A stretch of DNA of 13,748 nucleotides from JANOXC01 sp031418215 (GTDB lineage: Bacteria; Bacteroidota; Bacteroidia; AKYH767-A; OLB10), in the NCBI GenBank assembly GCA_031418215.1, contig JANOXC010000098.1, forward strand, positions 1 to 13,748. Direction: 5' to 3'. This document shows positions 8,568 through 13,748 of the stretch, one piece after another (positions within the stretch are counted from its first letter, which is position 1; each line of letters opens with the position of its first letter). Both the position numbers and the translations under genes were made by a program. The notes below the pieces were generated by a model. The model saw only the letters and a list, made by a program, of their open reading frames with translations, searched no databases and was not told the origin of the DNA.

Positions 8568-9224
8568 TTAAATTACCATTTCCGGTATTTCGCCTTCTAT
8601 TAATAATTTTCCCGCTGTTGCATTTTTTATTTCTTCCACACTGATACCAGGCGCGCGTTCCAACAATTTAAAACCACCTTGAGGCAATACATCCAATACT
8701 GCCAACTCGGTAACAATACGTTTAACGCATTTTATTCCGGTTAAGGGCAGTGAGCATTGCGGCAGTAATTTTGATTCACCTGCTTTGTTGACGTGTTGCA
8801 TAGCTACGATAATATTTTTTGCAGCAGCAACAAGATCCATCGCACCACCCATACCCTTCACCATCTTGCCGGGAATTTTCCAGTTTGCTATATCACCCAG
8901 CTCACTAACTTCCATGGCACCCAATATCGTGAGGTCCACTTTTTGTGCGCGGATCATTCCGAAACTCATTGCCGAATCAAAAAATGCAGAACCGGCAACG
9001 GTGGTAATAGTTTGTTTTCCGGCGTTGATGAGATCAGGATCTTCTTCGCCTTCAAAAGGGAAAGGTCCCATACCCAATAACCCGTTTTCCGACTGCAACA
9101 CAACGTTGATCCCTTCCGGAATATAATTCGCAACAAGCGTTGGAATACCAATACCAAGATTTACATAGTAACCGTTTTTTATTTCGCGGGCGATTCTTTT
9201 TGCGATACCGTTTTTGTCGAGCAT
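8568..9224 (-). CDS. scoB: 3-oxoacid CoA-transferase subunit B
   Basis: The 218-residue beta subunit of a class I CoA-transferase has YVNLGIGIPTLVANYIP (20-36), LQSENGLLGMGPFP (43-56), where Glu46 of the SENG motif is the residue that forms the CoA thioester in this family, and LGAMEVSELGDIANWKIPGKMVKGMGGAMDL (101-131). Length and motifs are complete. With the alpha subunit it moves CoA between succinyl-CoA and acetoacetate or a related 3-oxoacid (ketone body or branched-chain catabolism) in the cytoplasm. In most Bacteroidota I would expect scoA and scoB to be adjacent; here 879 bases with a repeat-flanked S23 gene lie between them. The ATG is 16 bases from the end of the left octamer array, leaving little room for a separate promoter outside the repeat, so expression probably depends on read-through from scoA. 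AtoA/PcaJ-like specificity cannot be excluded. Confidence 0.95.
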   Translation of the reverse strand: MLDKNGIAKRIAREIKNGYYVNLGIGIPTLVANYIPEGINVVLQSENGLLGMGPFPFEGEEDPDLINAGKQTITTVAGSAFFDSAMSFGMIRAQKVDLTILGAMEVSELGDIANWKIPGKMVKGMGGAMDLVAAAKNIIVAMQHVNKAGESKLLPQCSLPLTGIKCVKRIVTELAVLDVLPQGGFKLLERAPGISVEEIKNATAGKLLIEGEIPEMVI

Positions 9225-9239
9225 TTGGTTTAGTTGATT

Positions 9240-9373
9240 AAGCGAGTAGGCGAAGAGGCGATGAAGCGAAGAGGCTAAGAGGCAAGGAGGATGGGAGGCG
9301 AGGGGGCTAGGAAGCTAAGAGGCGAGTAGGCGAGGGGGCGAGGATGCCAAGAGGCGAGTAGGCATGGAGGATG
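9240..9373 (+). repeat. Degenerate 8-bp tandem array, left arm (consensus AGGCGARG)
   Basis: About 17 octamers follow each other without a slip in phase: for example AAGCGAGT at 9240, AGGCGAAG at 9248, AAGCGAAG at 9264, AGGCTAAG at 9272, AGGCGAGG at 9296, GGGCTAGG at 9304, AGGCGAGT at 9320 and 9352, and GGGCGAGG at 9336, fading out at AGGATG (9368). Units differ mainly at positions 1, 2, 5 and 8. The strand is purine-rich and stands out sharply from the AT-rich surroundings. The array begins 16 bases from the scoB start and ends 9 bases from the S23 gene stop. The period of 8 is not a multiple of 3, so it is not a coding repeat. Confidence 0.93.
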
Positions 9374-9382
9374 ATTTTGGGA

Positions 9383-9742
9383 TTACAATGATGACATTAA
9401 CTTTTTTATTAATCCATTCAGCAACGCTGATTCTCTGTTACATACTTTCTCTATGCTTTCAAATTCAGTTTCTCTTAATGTACCCAATTCCTTCGAAATT
9501 ATTAATAATGTTTCAACTTCACTCAAAGAGCCTCTTGAAATGTAAGCAAAGCGAAGATATTCTTTATCGGATTTTCTTGCTGCTCCTTCAGCGATATTAC
9601 ATGCAATTGAAACTGATGCTCTGCGTATTTGTGATGTGATTCCAAATTTTTCTTCCACTGGAAATGATTTTGTAACTTCATAAATTAATTTAACCAATTT
9701 AATTGACTCATGCCATACTTCTAATTTTTGATGTATTCTCAT
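9383..9742 (-). CDS. Four-helix-bundle protein, S23/IVS family
   Basis: This 119-residue protein matches the S23 (23S rRNA intervening-sequence) four-helix-bundle family along its whole length: HQKLEVWHESIKLVKLIYEVTKSFP (4-28), the signature QIRRASVSIACNIAEGAARKS (38-58), EYLRFAYISRGSLSEVETLL (61-80), then a last helix (about 93-117). It appears intact. Relatives include the accessory variability protein Avd of diversity-generating retroelements, a basic pentamer that binds nucleic acid, but most members have no known function. Here it stands alone between inverted octamer arrays inside the scoA-scoB operon, in the same direction. ATG 9742 gives the family N-terminus; no Shine-Dalgarno site is present, and a TACTTTTG -7 candidate lies 26 bases upstream. 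A role in binding the flanking repeat or its RNA is speculation suggested by the layout. Confidence 0.9.
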   Translation of the reverse strand: MRIHQKLEVWHESIKLVKLIYEVTKSFPVEEKFGITSQIRRASVSIACNIAEGAARKSDKEYLRFAYISRGSLSEVETLLIISKELGTLRETEFESIEKVCNRESALLNGLIKKLMSSL

Positions 9743-9768
9743 AATAATAATTATTTAAGTTAGAAATC

Positions 9769-9776
9769 CAAAAGTA
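9769..9776 (-). promoter_or_regulatory. Candidate -7 box for the S23 gene (TACTTTTG)
   Basis: Read on the minus strand this is TACTTTTG, a full match to the Bacteroidota -7 consensus TAnnTTTG. It would start transcription about 20 bases before the S23 ATG. No TTG lies at the usual -33 distance; the nearest is 26 bases away, so the match is partial. If real, the S23 gene and possibly scoB have a promoter independent of scoA. Confidence 0.4.
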
Positions 9777-9903
9777 AATAATCGGTTTATGAATTCTAAT
9801 AGCAAGGGATGAGTAGAATTTTATGGATATTTTATCAATGACGTCCTGCTAAAATAATTTTCTCTTTTGAAACCTCTGTCAGCATTGAATTTTGATTGTA
9901 TTA

Positions 9904-9936
9904 CCTCACCCCAACCCATCTCCAAAGAAGAGGGGC
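9904..9936. repeat. Degraded C-rich palindrome of a dispersed REP-like type
   Basis: CCTCACCCCAACCCATCT is followed by the loop CCAAAGA and AGAGGGG. CCCATCT (9915-9921) and AGAGGGG (9929-9935) form a 7-bp stem with one A-G mismatch. The sequence resembles a palindromic repeat (CCTCACCCC...CTCTCC...GGAGAGGGG) that I recall as widespread between genes in Bacteroidota; the mismatch suggests a decaying copy. Its 3' end runs into GGGCTAAG (9933-9940), which also matches one unit of the octamer arrays. Confidence 0.5.
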
Positions 9937-10053
9937 TAAGAACAGCTACCAGCAAGAGCTTCGTTTGTTTAAATAATTTTATCTCGAACAATGTTGATAT
10001 TTTTTATGAAATAATTGTAATGCCAATTTAGTTTATTCACATTAATTTATGCT

Positions 10054-10109
10054 CCTCGCTTCCTAGCCTCCTAGCCTCCTAGCCATTTCGCCTCTTCGCC
10101 CCCTCACCT
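10054..10109 (-). repeat. Octamer tandem array, right arm, inverted relative to the left arm
   Basis: Seven phased octamers read on the plus strand as CCTCGCTT, CCTAGCCT, CCTAGCCT, CCTAGCCA, TTTCGCCT, CTTCGCCC and CCTCACCT, which are reverse complements of AGGCGARG-type units. The segment 10062-10084 is a perfect three-copy repeat of CCTAGCCT, more uniform than anything in the left arm. GCTTCCTAGCC at 10058-10068 is an exact 11-base inverted match to 9305-9315 in the left arm. The last unit overlaps the 3' end of scoA. Confidence 0.92.
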
Positions 10110-10799
10110 CTTTCTAACCGTCAACTGCTCAATCCGCTTCTCATAATGTAAACCCTGGAAAATTCGATGAACAAAAATCCCCGGAGTATGAATGTAATCC
10201 GGATTTAATTCTCCTGCAGGAACTAATTCTTCCACTTCAGCAATCGTAATTTTTCCTGCCATTGCCATCATCGGGTTAAAGTTGCGCGCTGTTTCTTTAA
10301 ATATTAAATTCCCCTGTGTATCTCCTTTCCATGCTTTTACAATTGCAAAATCAGCATCAAAAGCATATTCCATTAAATAATCCTTGCCCTTAAAATTTCT
10401 TATTTCTTTTCCGATTGCAACTTCTGTTCCTACTCCGGCCGGTGTATAGATAACAGGCATGCCATAACCCGAAGCAAGACATCTTGTTGCCAGTGTGCCT
10501 TGTGGAATCAGCTCTACTTCCAGTTCACCGCTCAGCAATTGACGTTCGAATTCTGCATTCTCACCAACGTAGGAAGAGATCATTTTTTTTACCTGCCGCT
10601 GTTTTAACATTAAGCCGATACCGAATTCGTCAACACCGGCATTGTTCGAAATGCAGGTAAGGTTTTTTACACCTTTCTTAACCAGTGCTGCAATACAATT
10701 TTCCGGAATGCCGCACAATCCGAATCCTCCAAACATTATTGTCATGCCATCCTGAATGTCGCGTATCGCTTCATCGGCTGATTTTACAACTTTATTCAT
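10104..10799 (-). CDS. scoA: 3-oxoacid CoA-transferase subunit A
   Basis: The 231-residue alpha subunit of a class I CoA-transferase has DGMTIMFGGFGLCGIPENCI (17-36) containing the glycine-rich CoA-binding loop, ISNNAGVDEFGIGLML (50-65), SYVGENAEFERQ (76-87), ELIPQGTLATRC (96-107), YTPAGVGTEVA (118-128) and NPMMAMAGKITIAEVEELVPAGELNPDYIHTPGIFVHRI. It lacks the SENG glutamate, which belongs to the B subunit, so it needs scoB to work. The protein appears full length and ends TVRKR. The final Arg codon and the TGA stop are part of an octamer unit (AGGTGAGG, against consensus AGGCGAGG), so the repeat reaches into the gene. It lies 157 bases after the PBP gene, with an inverted repeat between. No -7 match is clear in its upstream region. 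PcaI or AtoD-like substrate preference is possible. Confidence 0.95.
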   Translation of the reverse strand: MNKVVKSADEAIRDIQDGMTIMFGGFGLCGIPENCIAALVKKGVKNLTCISNNAGVDEFGIGLMLKQRQVKKMISSYVGENAEFERQLLSGELEVELIPQGTLATRCLASGYGMPVIYTPAGVGTEVAIGKEIRNFKGKDYLMEYAFDADFAIVKAWKGDTQGNLIFKETARNFNPMMAMAGKITIAEVEELVPAGELNPDYIHTPGIFVHRIFQGLHYEKRIEQLTVRKR

Positions 10800-10820
10800 T
10801 GTTATTTATATAAATATTCA

Positions 10821-10861
10821 TTGTGGTAAAAATAATTTAAATAGTTTTAATTTAACCACAA
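10821..10861. repeat. Short inverted repeat TTGTGGT / ACCACAA
   Basis: TTGTGGT (10821-10827) and ACCACAA (10855-10861) are perfect reverse complements around an AT-only spacer, and the pairing continues with AAA/TTT across a one-base shift. It lies just upstream of scoA and shares its right half with the larger inverted repeat that follows. It may be a remnant of the same dispersed element or a small regulatory stem. Confidence 0.5.
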
Positions 10862-10949
10862 GGGGCACAATGAAAACACAATGAACACATTGAATTGTTC
10901 TTTATTTTCATAGTGAACGCTGTGTATTCCCTTTGTGTACTTAGTGGTT
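10854..10949. repeat. ACCACAA...TTGTGGTT-type imperfect inverted repeat between PBP and scoA
   Basis: Two arms of about 42 bases (10854-10894 and 10907-10949) face each other around a 12-base loop. Outermost AACCAC is matched by GTGGTT, and CACAA by TTGTG, with scattered mismatches. The left arm is itself made of CACAATGAA-like subrepeats (near 10866, 10878 and 10886). I recall a family of intergenic repeats in Bacteroidota and other environmental bacteria built from ACCACAAAGGCACAAAGG and its complement; this looks like a diverged member. It ends eight bases after the PBP stop codon. It could act as an mRNA-stabilising or attenuating stem, but there is no U-run for a classical terminator. 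Confidence 0.7.
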
Positions 10950-10956
10950 TATTTTA

Positions 10957-13164
10957 TTATAACCCAAACTCAATCTGGTTTCCTGGTTTTTCCTGTTCCT
11001 TTTCATACTTCGAACAATCCAACTCAACTGACAAGGGCTTTTCCGGTTTTTCAAAGTCTTCTTTTGAATAATTCAGCGAAGGATCAGCATAAACCTGTTT
11101 CATATATAAAGCCCATATCGGTAATGCAAGTGTTGCTCCTTGTCCCAGCTCTATAGAACGGAAATGTACTGAACGGTCTTCGCATCCTGTCCAGCAACCT
11201 GAAACCAACTCAGGTGTAATTCCCATGAACCATCCATCACTCTGATTTTGTGTAGTTCCTGTTTTACCTGCAATGGGATTGGTGAAGCCATATCTAAAAC
11301 GCAGTCGTTGACTGGTTCCAAAATCAACAACGCCTTTCATCAGGTTTAACATCAGGTATGCAGTTTCTTCGCTGATGGCTTCTACTTTTTTCGGAACAAA
11401 ATCTTGCAACACAACACCATTCTTATCTTCCATACGCAACAGATACTGCGGCTCTACCCAAACGCCTTTATTCGCAAAAGTGCTGTATGCACCAACCATC
11501 TCAAAAACAGAAACATCAGCAGTTCCCAATGCAAGTGAAGGATAAGGATCCAGATGTGATGTAATTCCCATCTTTCGTGCAATCTGAATTACTGCTTCCG
11601 GACCGAATTGTTTAATGAGAAAAGCTGATACACAATTTACCGATTCAGCCAATGCATATTTCAACGTCAACATACCTCCGTATTTGCCATCTGAATTTTC
11701 AGGAGTCCAGCTTACACCGGTTGTAGGATCTGTGATTGTAACTTGCACATTAGGCACTTTGTAACACGGAGAATATCCTTCCTGCATTGCCAGTGTATAT
11801 AAAAATGCTTTGAATGTTGAGCCCACCTGCCGCTTACCATCCTTTACATGATCATACTGAAAATATTTGTAATCATTACCACCAACCCATGCTCGTATGT
11901 AACCTGTTTGCGGTTCCATACTCATGAATCCGGTCTGTAAAAACATTTTGTAATGTTTAATAGAATCTAATGGCGATAACAACGTATCTCTTTCACCTTT
12001 CCAGGTAAACACTTTCATTTTTGTTTTTGTATTGAATGCTTTTTTTATTGCTGCCTCGCTCGAATCAGCTTCTTTCATTGCATGATAGCGATCACTCTTC
12101 TTCATGGCATCCGTTATGATTTCCGGAAATTCCTTCCAGGCAACTTTTCCTTTCCAGTGATCATTAAATGTCTTTTGTAATTCTGATAAATGGTTCTTCA
12201 CGGCTTCTTCTGCATAATGCTGCATGTGAGAATTAATGGTCGTATAAATCTTTAGTCCGTCTTTATAAAGATTATAAGATGAACCATCAGCTTTTTTATG
12301 TTCCCTGCACCACCTCACCAGTTCCTGCCTTAGCATTTCACGGAAATAAGGTGCAGGTCCTGTAGTATGACCTTCGGCCTCATAATTTAATTTAATGGGC
12401 TTGCGTATTAAAAGGTCGAATTCAAAGTCGGTAAGCAGCTTGTATTTATGGAGTTGTCCGATTACAACATTGCGTCTCGCCAAAGCATTTTGTGGATTTC
12501 GAACAGGATTATAGCGTGAAGGAGCTTGCAACAAACCAACCAATAACGCTGATTCCTCTGTATTCAATTCTTTAGGCTCTTTCTTAAAAAAAGTAATGGA
12601 GGCAGAGCGGATACCGAAGGCATTACTGCCAAACTCAACGGTATTCAGATACATAGAGAGAATCTCCTCTTTGGTATAACTCCTTTCCAGCTTAACCGCA
12701 ATGATCCACTCTTTTATTTTTCTGATGATGAAGGCCGGCAGGCTCATATTTTCGCGTGGAAAAAGATTTTTAGCCAGCTGTTGTGTCAGTGTGCTGCCTC
12801 CGCCGGCACCGCCGAAGTGAACAACAGCCCTTAATAACCCTCGGATATCAATTCCCGAATGCTTTTCAAATCGAATATCTTCTGTTGCCTTTAATGCATT
12901 GATTAGTGAAGGAGATAAATCCGCATAATGAACAATGGAGCGATTTTCAATATAGTATTTGCCAAGAATCTTTAAATCAGAAGAATATACCTCAGTGGCC
13001 TGGTAAGTCTTTGGATTCTCTAATTCTTCAAATGACGGCAGATCACCAAACAAACCATAAGCTGTTGCCGAAACAATAAAAAAAAGTAGCACAATAGGTA
13101 TTGCTGCTGCAATCCAGAATAAACGCAGGTACTTTTGAAATTTAGGAGGGGCGAATGATGACAT
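10957..13164 (-). CDS. Class A penicillin-binding protein (PBP1A-like)
   Basis: The 735-residue bifunctional peptidoglycan synthase has a short cytoplasmic tail, one membrane anchor (about 17-38), a GT51 transglycosylase domain and a transpeptidase domain. GT51 marks are ALKATEDIRFEKHSGID (90-106, catalytic Glu95), GGGSTLTQQLAKNLFPR (121-137) and LSMYLNTVEFGSNAFGI (169-185). Transpeptidase marks are STFK (449-452, acyl-enzyme Ser449), SVN (508-510) and KTGT (634-637), all intact, so the protein should polymerise and cross-link glycan strands in the periplasm and bind beta-lactams. I start at ATG 13164-13162. An in-frame TTG 21 bases upstream is unlikely because it lies inside the TACTTTTG -7 box. 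The gene is divergent from the DUF3109 gene. The C-terminal 35 residues are charged and probably disordered. Confidence 0.95.
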   Translation of the reverse strand: MSSFAPPKFQKYLRLFWIAAAIPIVLLFFIVSATAYGLFGDLPSFEELENPKTYQATEVYSSDLKILGKYYIENRSIVHYADLSPSLINALKATEDIRFEKHSGIDIRGLLRAVVHFGGAGGGSTLTQQLAKNLFPRENMSLPAFIIRKIKEWIIAVKLERSYTKEEILSMYLNTVEFGSNAFGIRSASITFFKKEPKELNTEESALLVGLLQAPSRYNPVRNPQNALARRNVVIGQLHKYKLLTDFEFDLLIRKPIKLNYEAEGHTTGPAPYFREMLRQELVRWCREHKKADGSSYNLYKDGLKIYTTINSHMQHYAEEAVKNHLSELQKTFNDHWKGKVAWKEFPEIITDAMKKSDRYHAMKEADSSEAAIKKAFNTKTKMKVFTWKGERDTLLSPLDSIKHYKMFLQTGFMSMEPQTGYIRAWVGGNDYKYFQYDHVKDGKRQVGSTFKAFLYTLAMQEGYSPCYKVPNVQVTITDPTTGVSWTPENSDGKYGGMLTLKYALAESVNCVSAFLIKQFGPEAVIQIARKMGITSHLDPYPSLALGTADVSVFEMVGAYSTFANKGVWVEPQYLLRMEDKNGVVLQDFVPKKVEAISEETAYLMLNLMKGVVDFGTSQRLRFRYGFTNPIAGKTGTTQNQSDGWFMGITPELVSGCWTGCEDRSVHFRSIELGQGATLALPIWALYMKQVYADPSLNYSKEDFEKPEKPLSVELDCSKYEKEQEKPGNQIEFGL

Positions 13165-13182
13165 GAAACTTAACTTGACGGG

Positions 13183-13190
13183 CAAAAGTA
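13183..13190 (-). promoter_or_regulatory. Candidate -7 box for the PBP gene (TACTTTTG)
   Basis: The minus strand reads TACTTTTG, an exact TAnnTTTG match and the same octamer found before the S23 gene. Transcription would begin about 12 bases before ATG 13164. No -33 TTG is visible. The box helps choose the PBP start, since it covers the alternative TTG. Confidence 0.5.
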
Positions 13191-13252
13191 ATTGATAAAA
13201 TAAGAATGTGCGCTTATAAACGTCATTAGCAGTAATTTATGGCGCAGTTCTT

Positions 13253-13260
13253 TACCTTTG
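13253..13260 (+). promoter_or_regulatory. Candidate -7 box for the DUF3109 gene (TACCTTTG)
   Basis: TACCTTTG matches TAnnTTTG and ends five bases before ATG 13266, so the transcript would have almost no leader. It lies in the 101-base divergent gap shared with the PBP promoter. There is no convincing -33 element. Confidence 0.45.
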
Positions 13261-13265
13261 GCGCT

Positions 13266-13748
13266 ATGATAGCAATCGATCAAACCGTTGTTTCGGAAGA
13301 ACTGCTGGAAAAGAAATTTGTATGTGATCTTGCCCGGTGCAAAGGAGCTTGTTGCGTAGAAGGGGAAAGTGGGGCACCTTTGGATAAAGAAGAACTAATT
13401 CTTTTGGAAGAAGTATATCCTATTGTTAAGGACTCATTGAGCAAAGAAGGCCGTGAAAGTATTGAAGAGCAGGGCGTTTATGTAACAGATAATGAAGGAG
13501 ACCTGGTAACGCCATTAGTTGGGGGGTACCGTGAATGCGCCTATACAATTTTTGAAAATGGCATTGCAAAATGCAGTATTGAAAAGGCCTATTTTGAGGG
13601 CAAGACGAAATTTCGAAAACCTATGTCCTGTCATTTGTATCCTGTACGCATTACAAAATACAAATCTTATGACGCTGTAAATTATGAGAAGTGGAGTGTT
13701 TGCAAGCCTGCTTGTAAGCTTGGCGAGGAGTTAAAGATGCCTGTTTAT
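13266..13748 (+). CDS. DUF3109 family cysteine-rich protein, 3' end missing
   Basis: An open frame of 161 codons runs off the right edge. It begins MIAIDQTVVSEELLEKKFVCDLARCKGACCVEGESGAPLDKEE, the conserved start of DUF3109 proteins. Nine cysteines are visible: 20, 25, 29, 30, 91, 103, 122, 146 and 150. The CxxxxCxxxCC cluster and later SCHLYPVRI and VCKPAC segments resemble the YkgJ-type metal- or Fe-S-binding proteins, so a bound zinc or Fe-S cluster is likely though unproven. There is no signal peptide or membrane segment. An in-frame ATG nine codons upstream (13239) would add MAQFFTFGA, but it places the -7 box inside the coding region and departs from the family start, so I prefer 13266. 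The cellular role is unknown. Confidence 0.88.
   Translation, partial: MIAIDQTVVSEELLEKKFVCDLARCKGACCVEGESGAPLDKEELILLEEVYPIVKDSLSKEGRESIEEQGVYVTDNEGDLVTPLVGGYRECAYTIFENGIAKCSIEKAYFEGKTKFRKPMSCHLYPVRITKYKSYDAVNYEKWSVCKPACKLGEELKMPVY

Larger units (their letters stand above)
9743..10053. other. Noncoding stretch upstream of the S23 gene
   Basis: These 311 AT-rich bases lie between the S23 start and the right octamer array. I see no plausible gene on either strand. The stretch holds a -7 promoter candidate for the S23 gene (9769-9776) and a degraded C-rich palindrome (9904-9936). The rest shows no recognisable structure. Confidence 0.6.
9240..10109. mobile_element. Candidate S23-gene element bounded by inverted octamer arrays
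   Basis: The whole block between scoA and scoB looks like one inserted unit: an octamer array, an S23 four-helix-bundle gene, about 310 noncoding bases, then an octamer array of opposite orientation. CoA-transferase subunit genes are usually adjacent, so the block is likely an addition. There is no transposase, reverse transcriptase or recombinase, and I found no clear target-site duplication, so any mobility would have to be non-autonomous. Inverted arrays around an S23 gene recall the 23S rRNA intervening sequences of Leptospira and others, which are stem-forming inserts that may carry an S23 ORF. Alternatively the arrays grew in place by slippage and the S23 gene arrived independently. Confidence 0.4.

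Noticed and set aside
8785..9126. Open frames on the plus strand opposite scoB (113 and 95 residues)
   Set aside because: They lie wholly antisense to a well-conserved CoA-transferase gene, have no recognisable domain and arise from codon use on the other strand.
9364..9639. Plus-strand 91-residue frame opposite the S23 gene
   Set aside because: It is hydrophobic but lies wholly within the shadow of the S23 gene, whose protein matches its family end to end.
9383..9742. Avd protein of a diversity-generating retroelement
   Set aside because: No reverse transcriptase, template repeat or variable target gene lies in the window, so only the shared S23-like fold supports it.
9240..10109. CRISPR array
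   Set aside because: The octamers are contiguous with no spacers, the unit is far too short and no cas gene is present.
9240..10109. Genuine 23S rRNA intervening sequence
   Set aside because: There is no rRNA gene around it; the flanks are the CoA-transferase subunit genes. Only the resemblance in layout is kept as a finding.

Overview
AT-rich DNA from a member of the Bacteroidota, probably a Chitinophagales/Sphingobacteriales-type free-living lineage. The reasons are the promoter style (TAnnTTTG -7 boxes with AT-rich leaders and few Shine-Dalgarno sites), the protein families (DUF3109, a Bacteroidota-style MBOAT/AlgJ pair, large lineage-typical GT-C membrane proteins, a four-helix-bundle S23 protein) and dispersed repeats of kinds I associate with these genomes. 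This placement is inference from family content; no rRNA or marker gene is present.

Layout, left to right. (1) Positions 1-2412, minus strand: two integral-membrane GT-C type glycosyltransferases joined by an ATGA stop/start overlap; the downstream one runs off the left edge. (2) 2586-5357, plus strand: a two-gene O-acetylation unit, an MBOAT (AlgI/DltB-like) acyltransferase and an AlgJ/AlgX-like SGNH partner. (3) 5387-8555, minus strand: a class I methyltransferase, a GtrB/DPM1-type polyprenyl-phosphate glycosyltransferase and another large GT-C membrane protein. (4) 8568-10799, minus strand: the two subunits of a 3-oxoacid CoA-transferase (scoA upstream, scoB downstream), separated by an 879-base block. 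That block carries an S23/IVS-type four-helix-bundle gene between two oppositely oriented arrays of a degenerate 8-bp repeat. (5) 10957-13164, minus strand: a class A penicillin-binding protein. (6) 13266-right edge, plus strand: a cysteine-rich DUF3109 protein, divergent from the PBP gene.

How it fits together. Groups 1-3 look like a cell-surface glycan locus: GtrB-type enzymes load a sugar onto undecaprenyl phosphate, GT-C enzymes use such lipid-linked donors on the periplasmic face, and the MBOAT/AlgJ pair would O-acetylate the product. The CoA-transferase moves CoA between succinyl-CoA and acetoacetate (or a similar pair) and is metabolically unrelated, although scoB ends only 12 bases before the neighbouring GT-C gene.

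The most unusual structure is the block splitting scoA from scoB. The left array (9240-9373) is about 17 strictly phased octamers of consensus AGGCGARG. The right array (10054-10109) is seven octamers of the reverse complement, and it supplies the stop codon of scoA. In the scoA-to-scoB transcript the arrays could pair into a stem with the S23 gene in the loop, which recalls the intervening sequences in bacterial 23S rRNA genes where S23 proteins were first described. I regard it as a candidate non-autonomous mobile or expanding element; this is a hypothesis from sequence layout.
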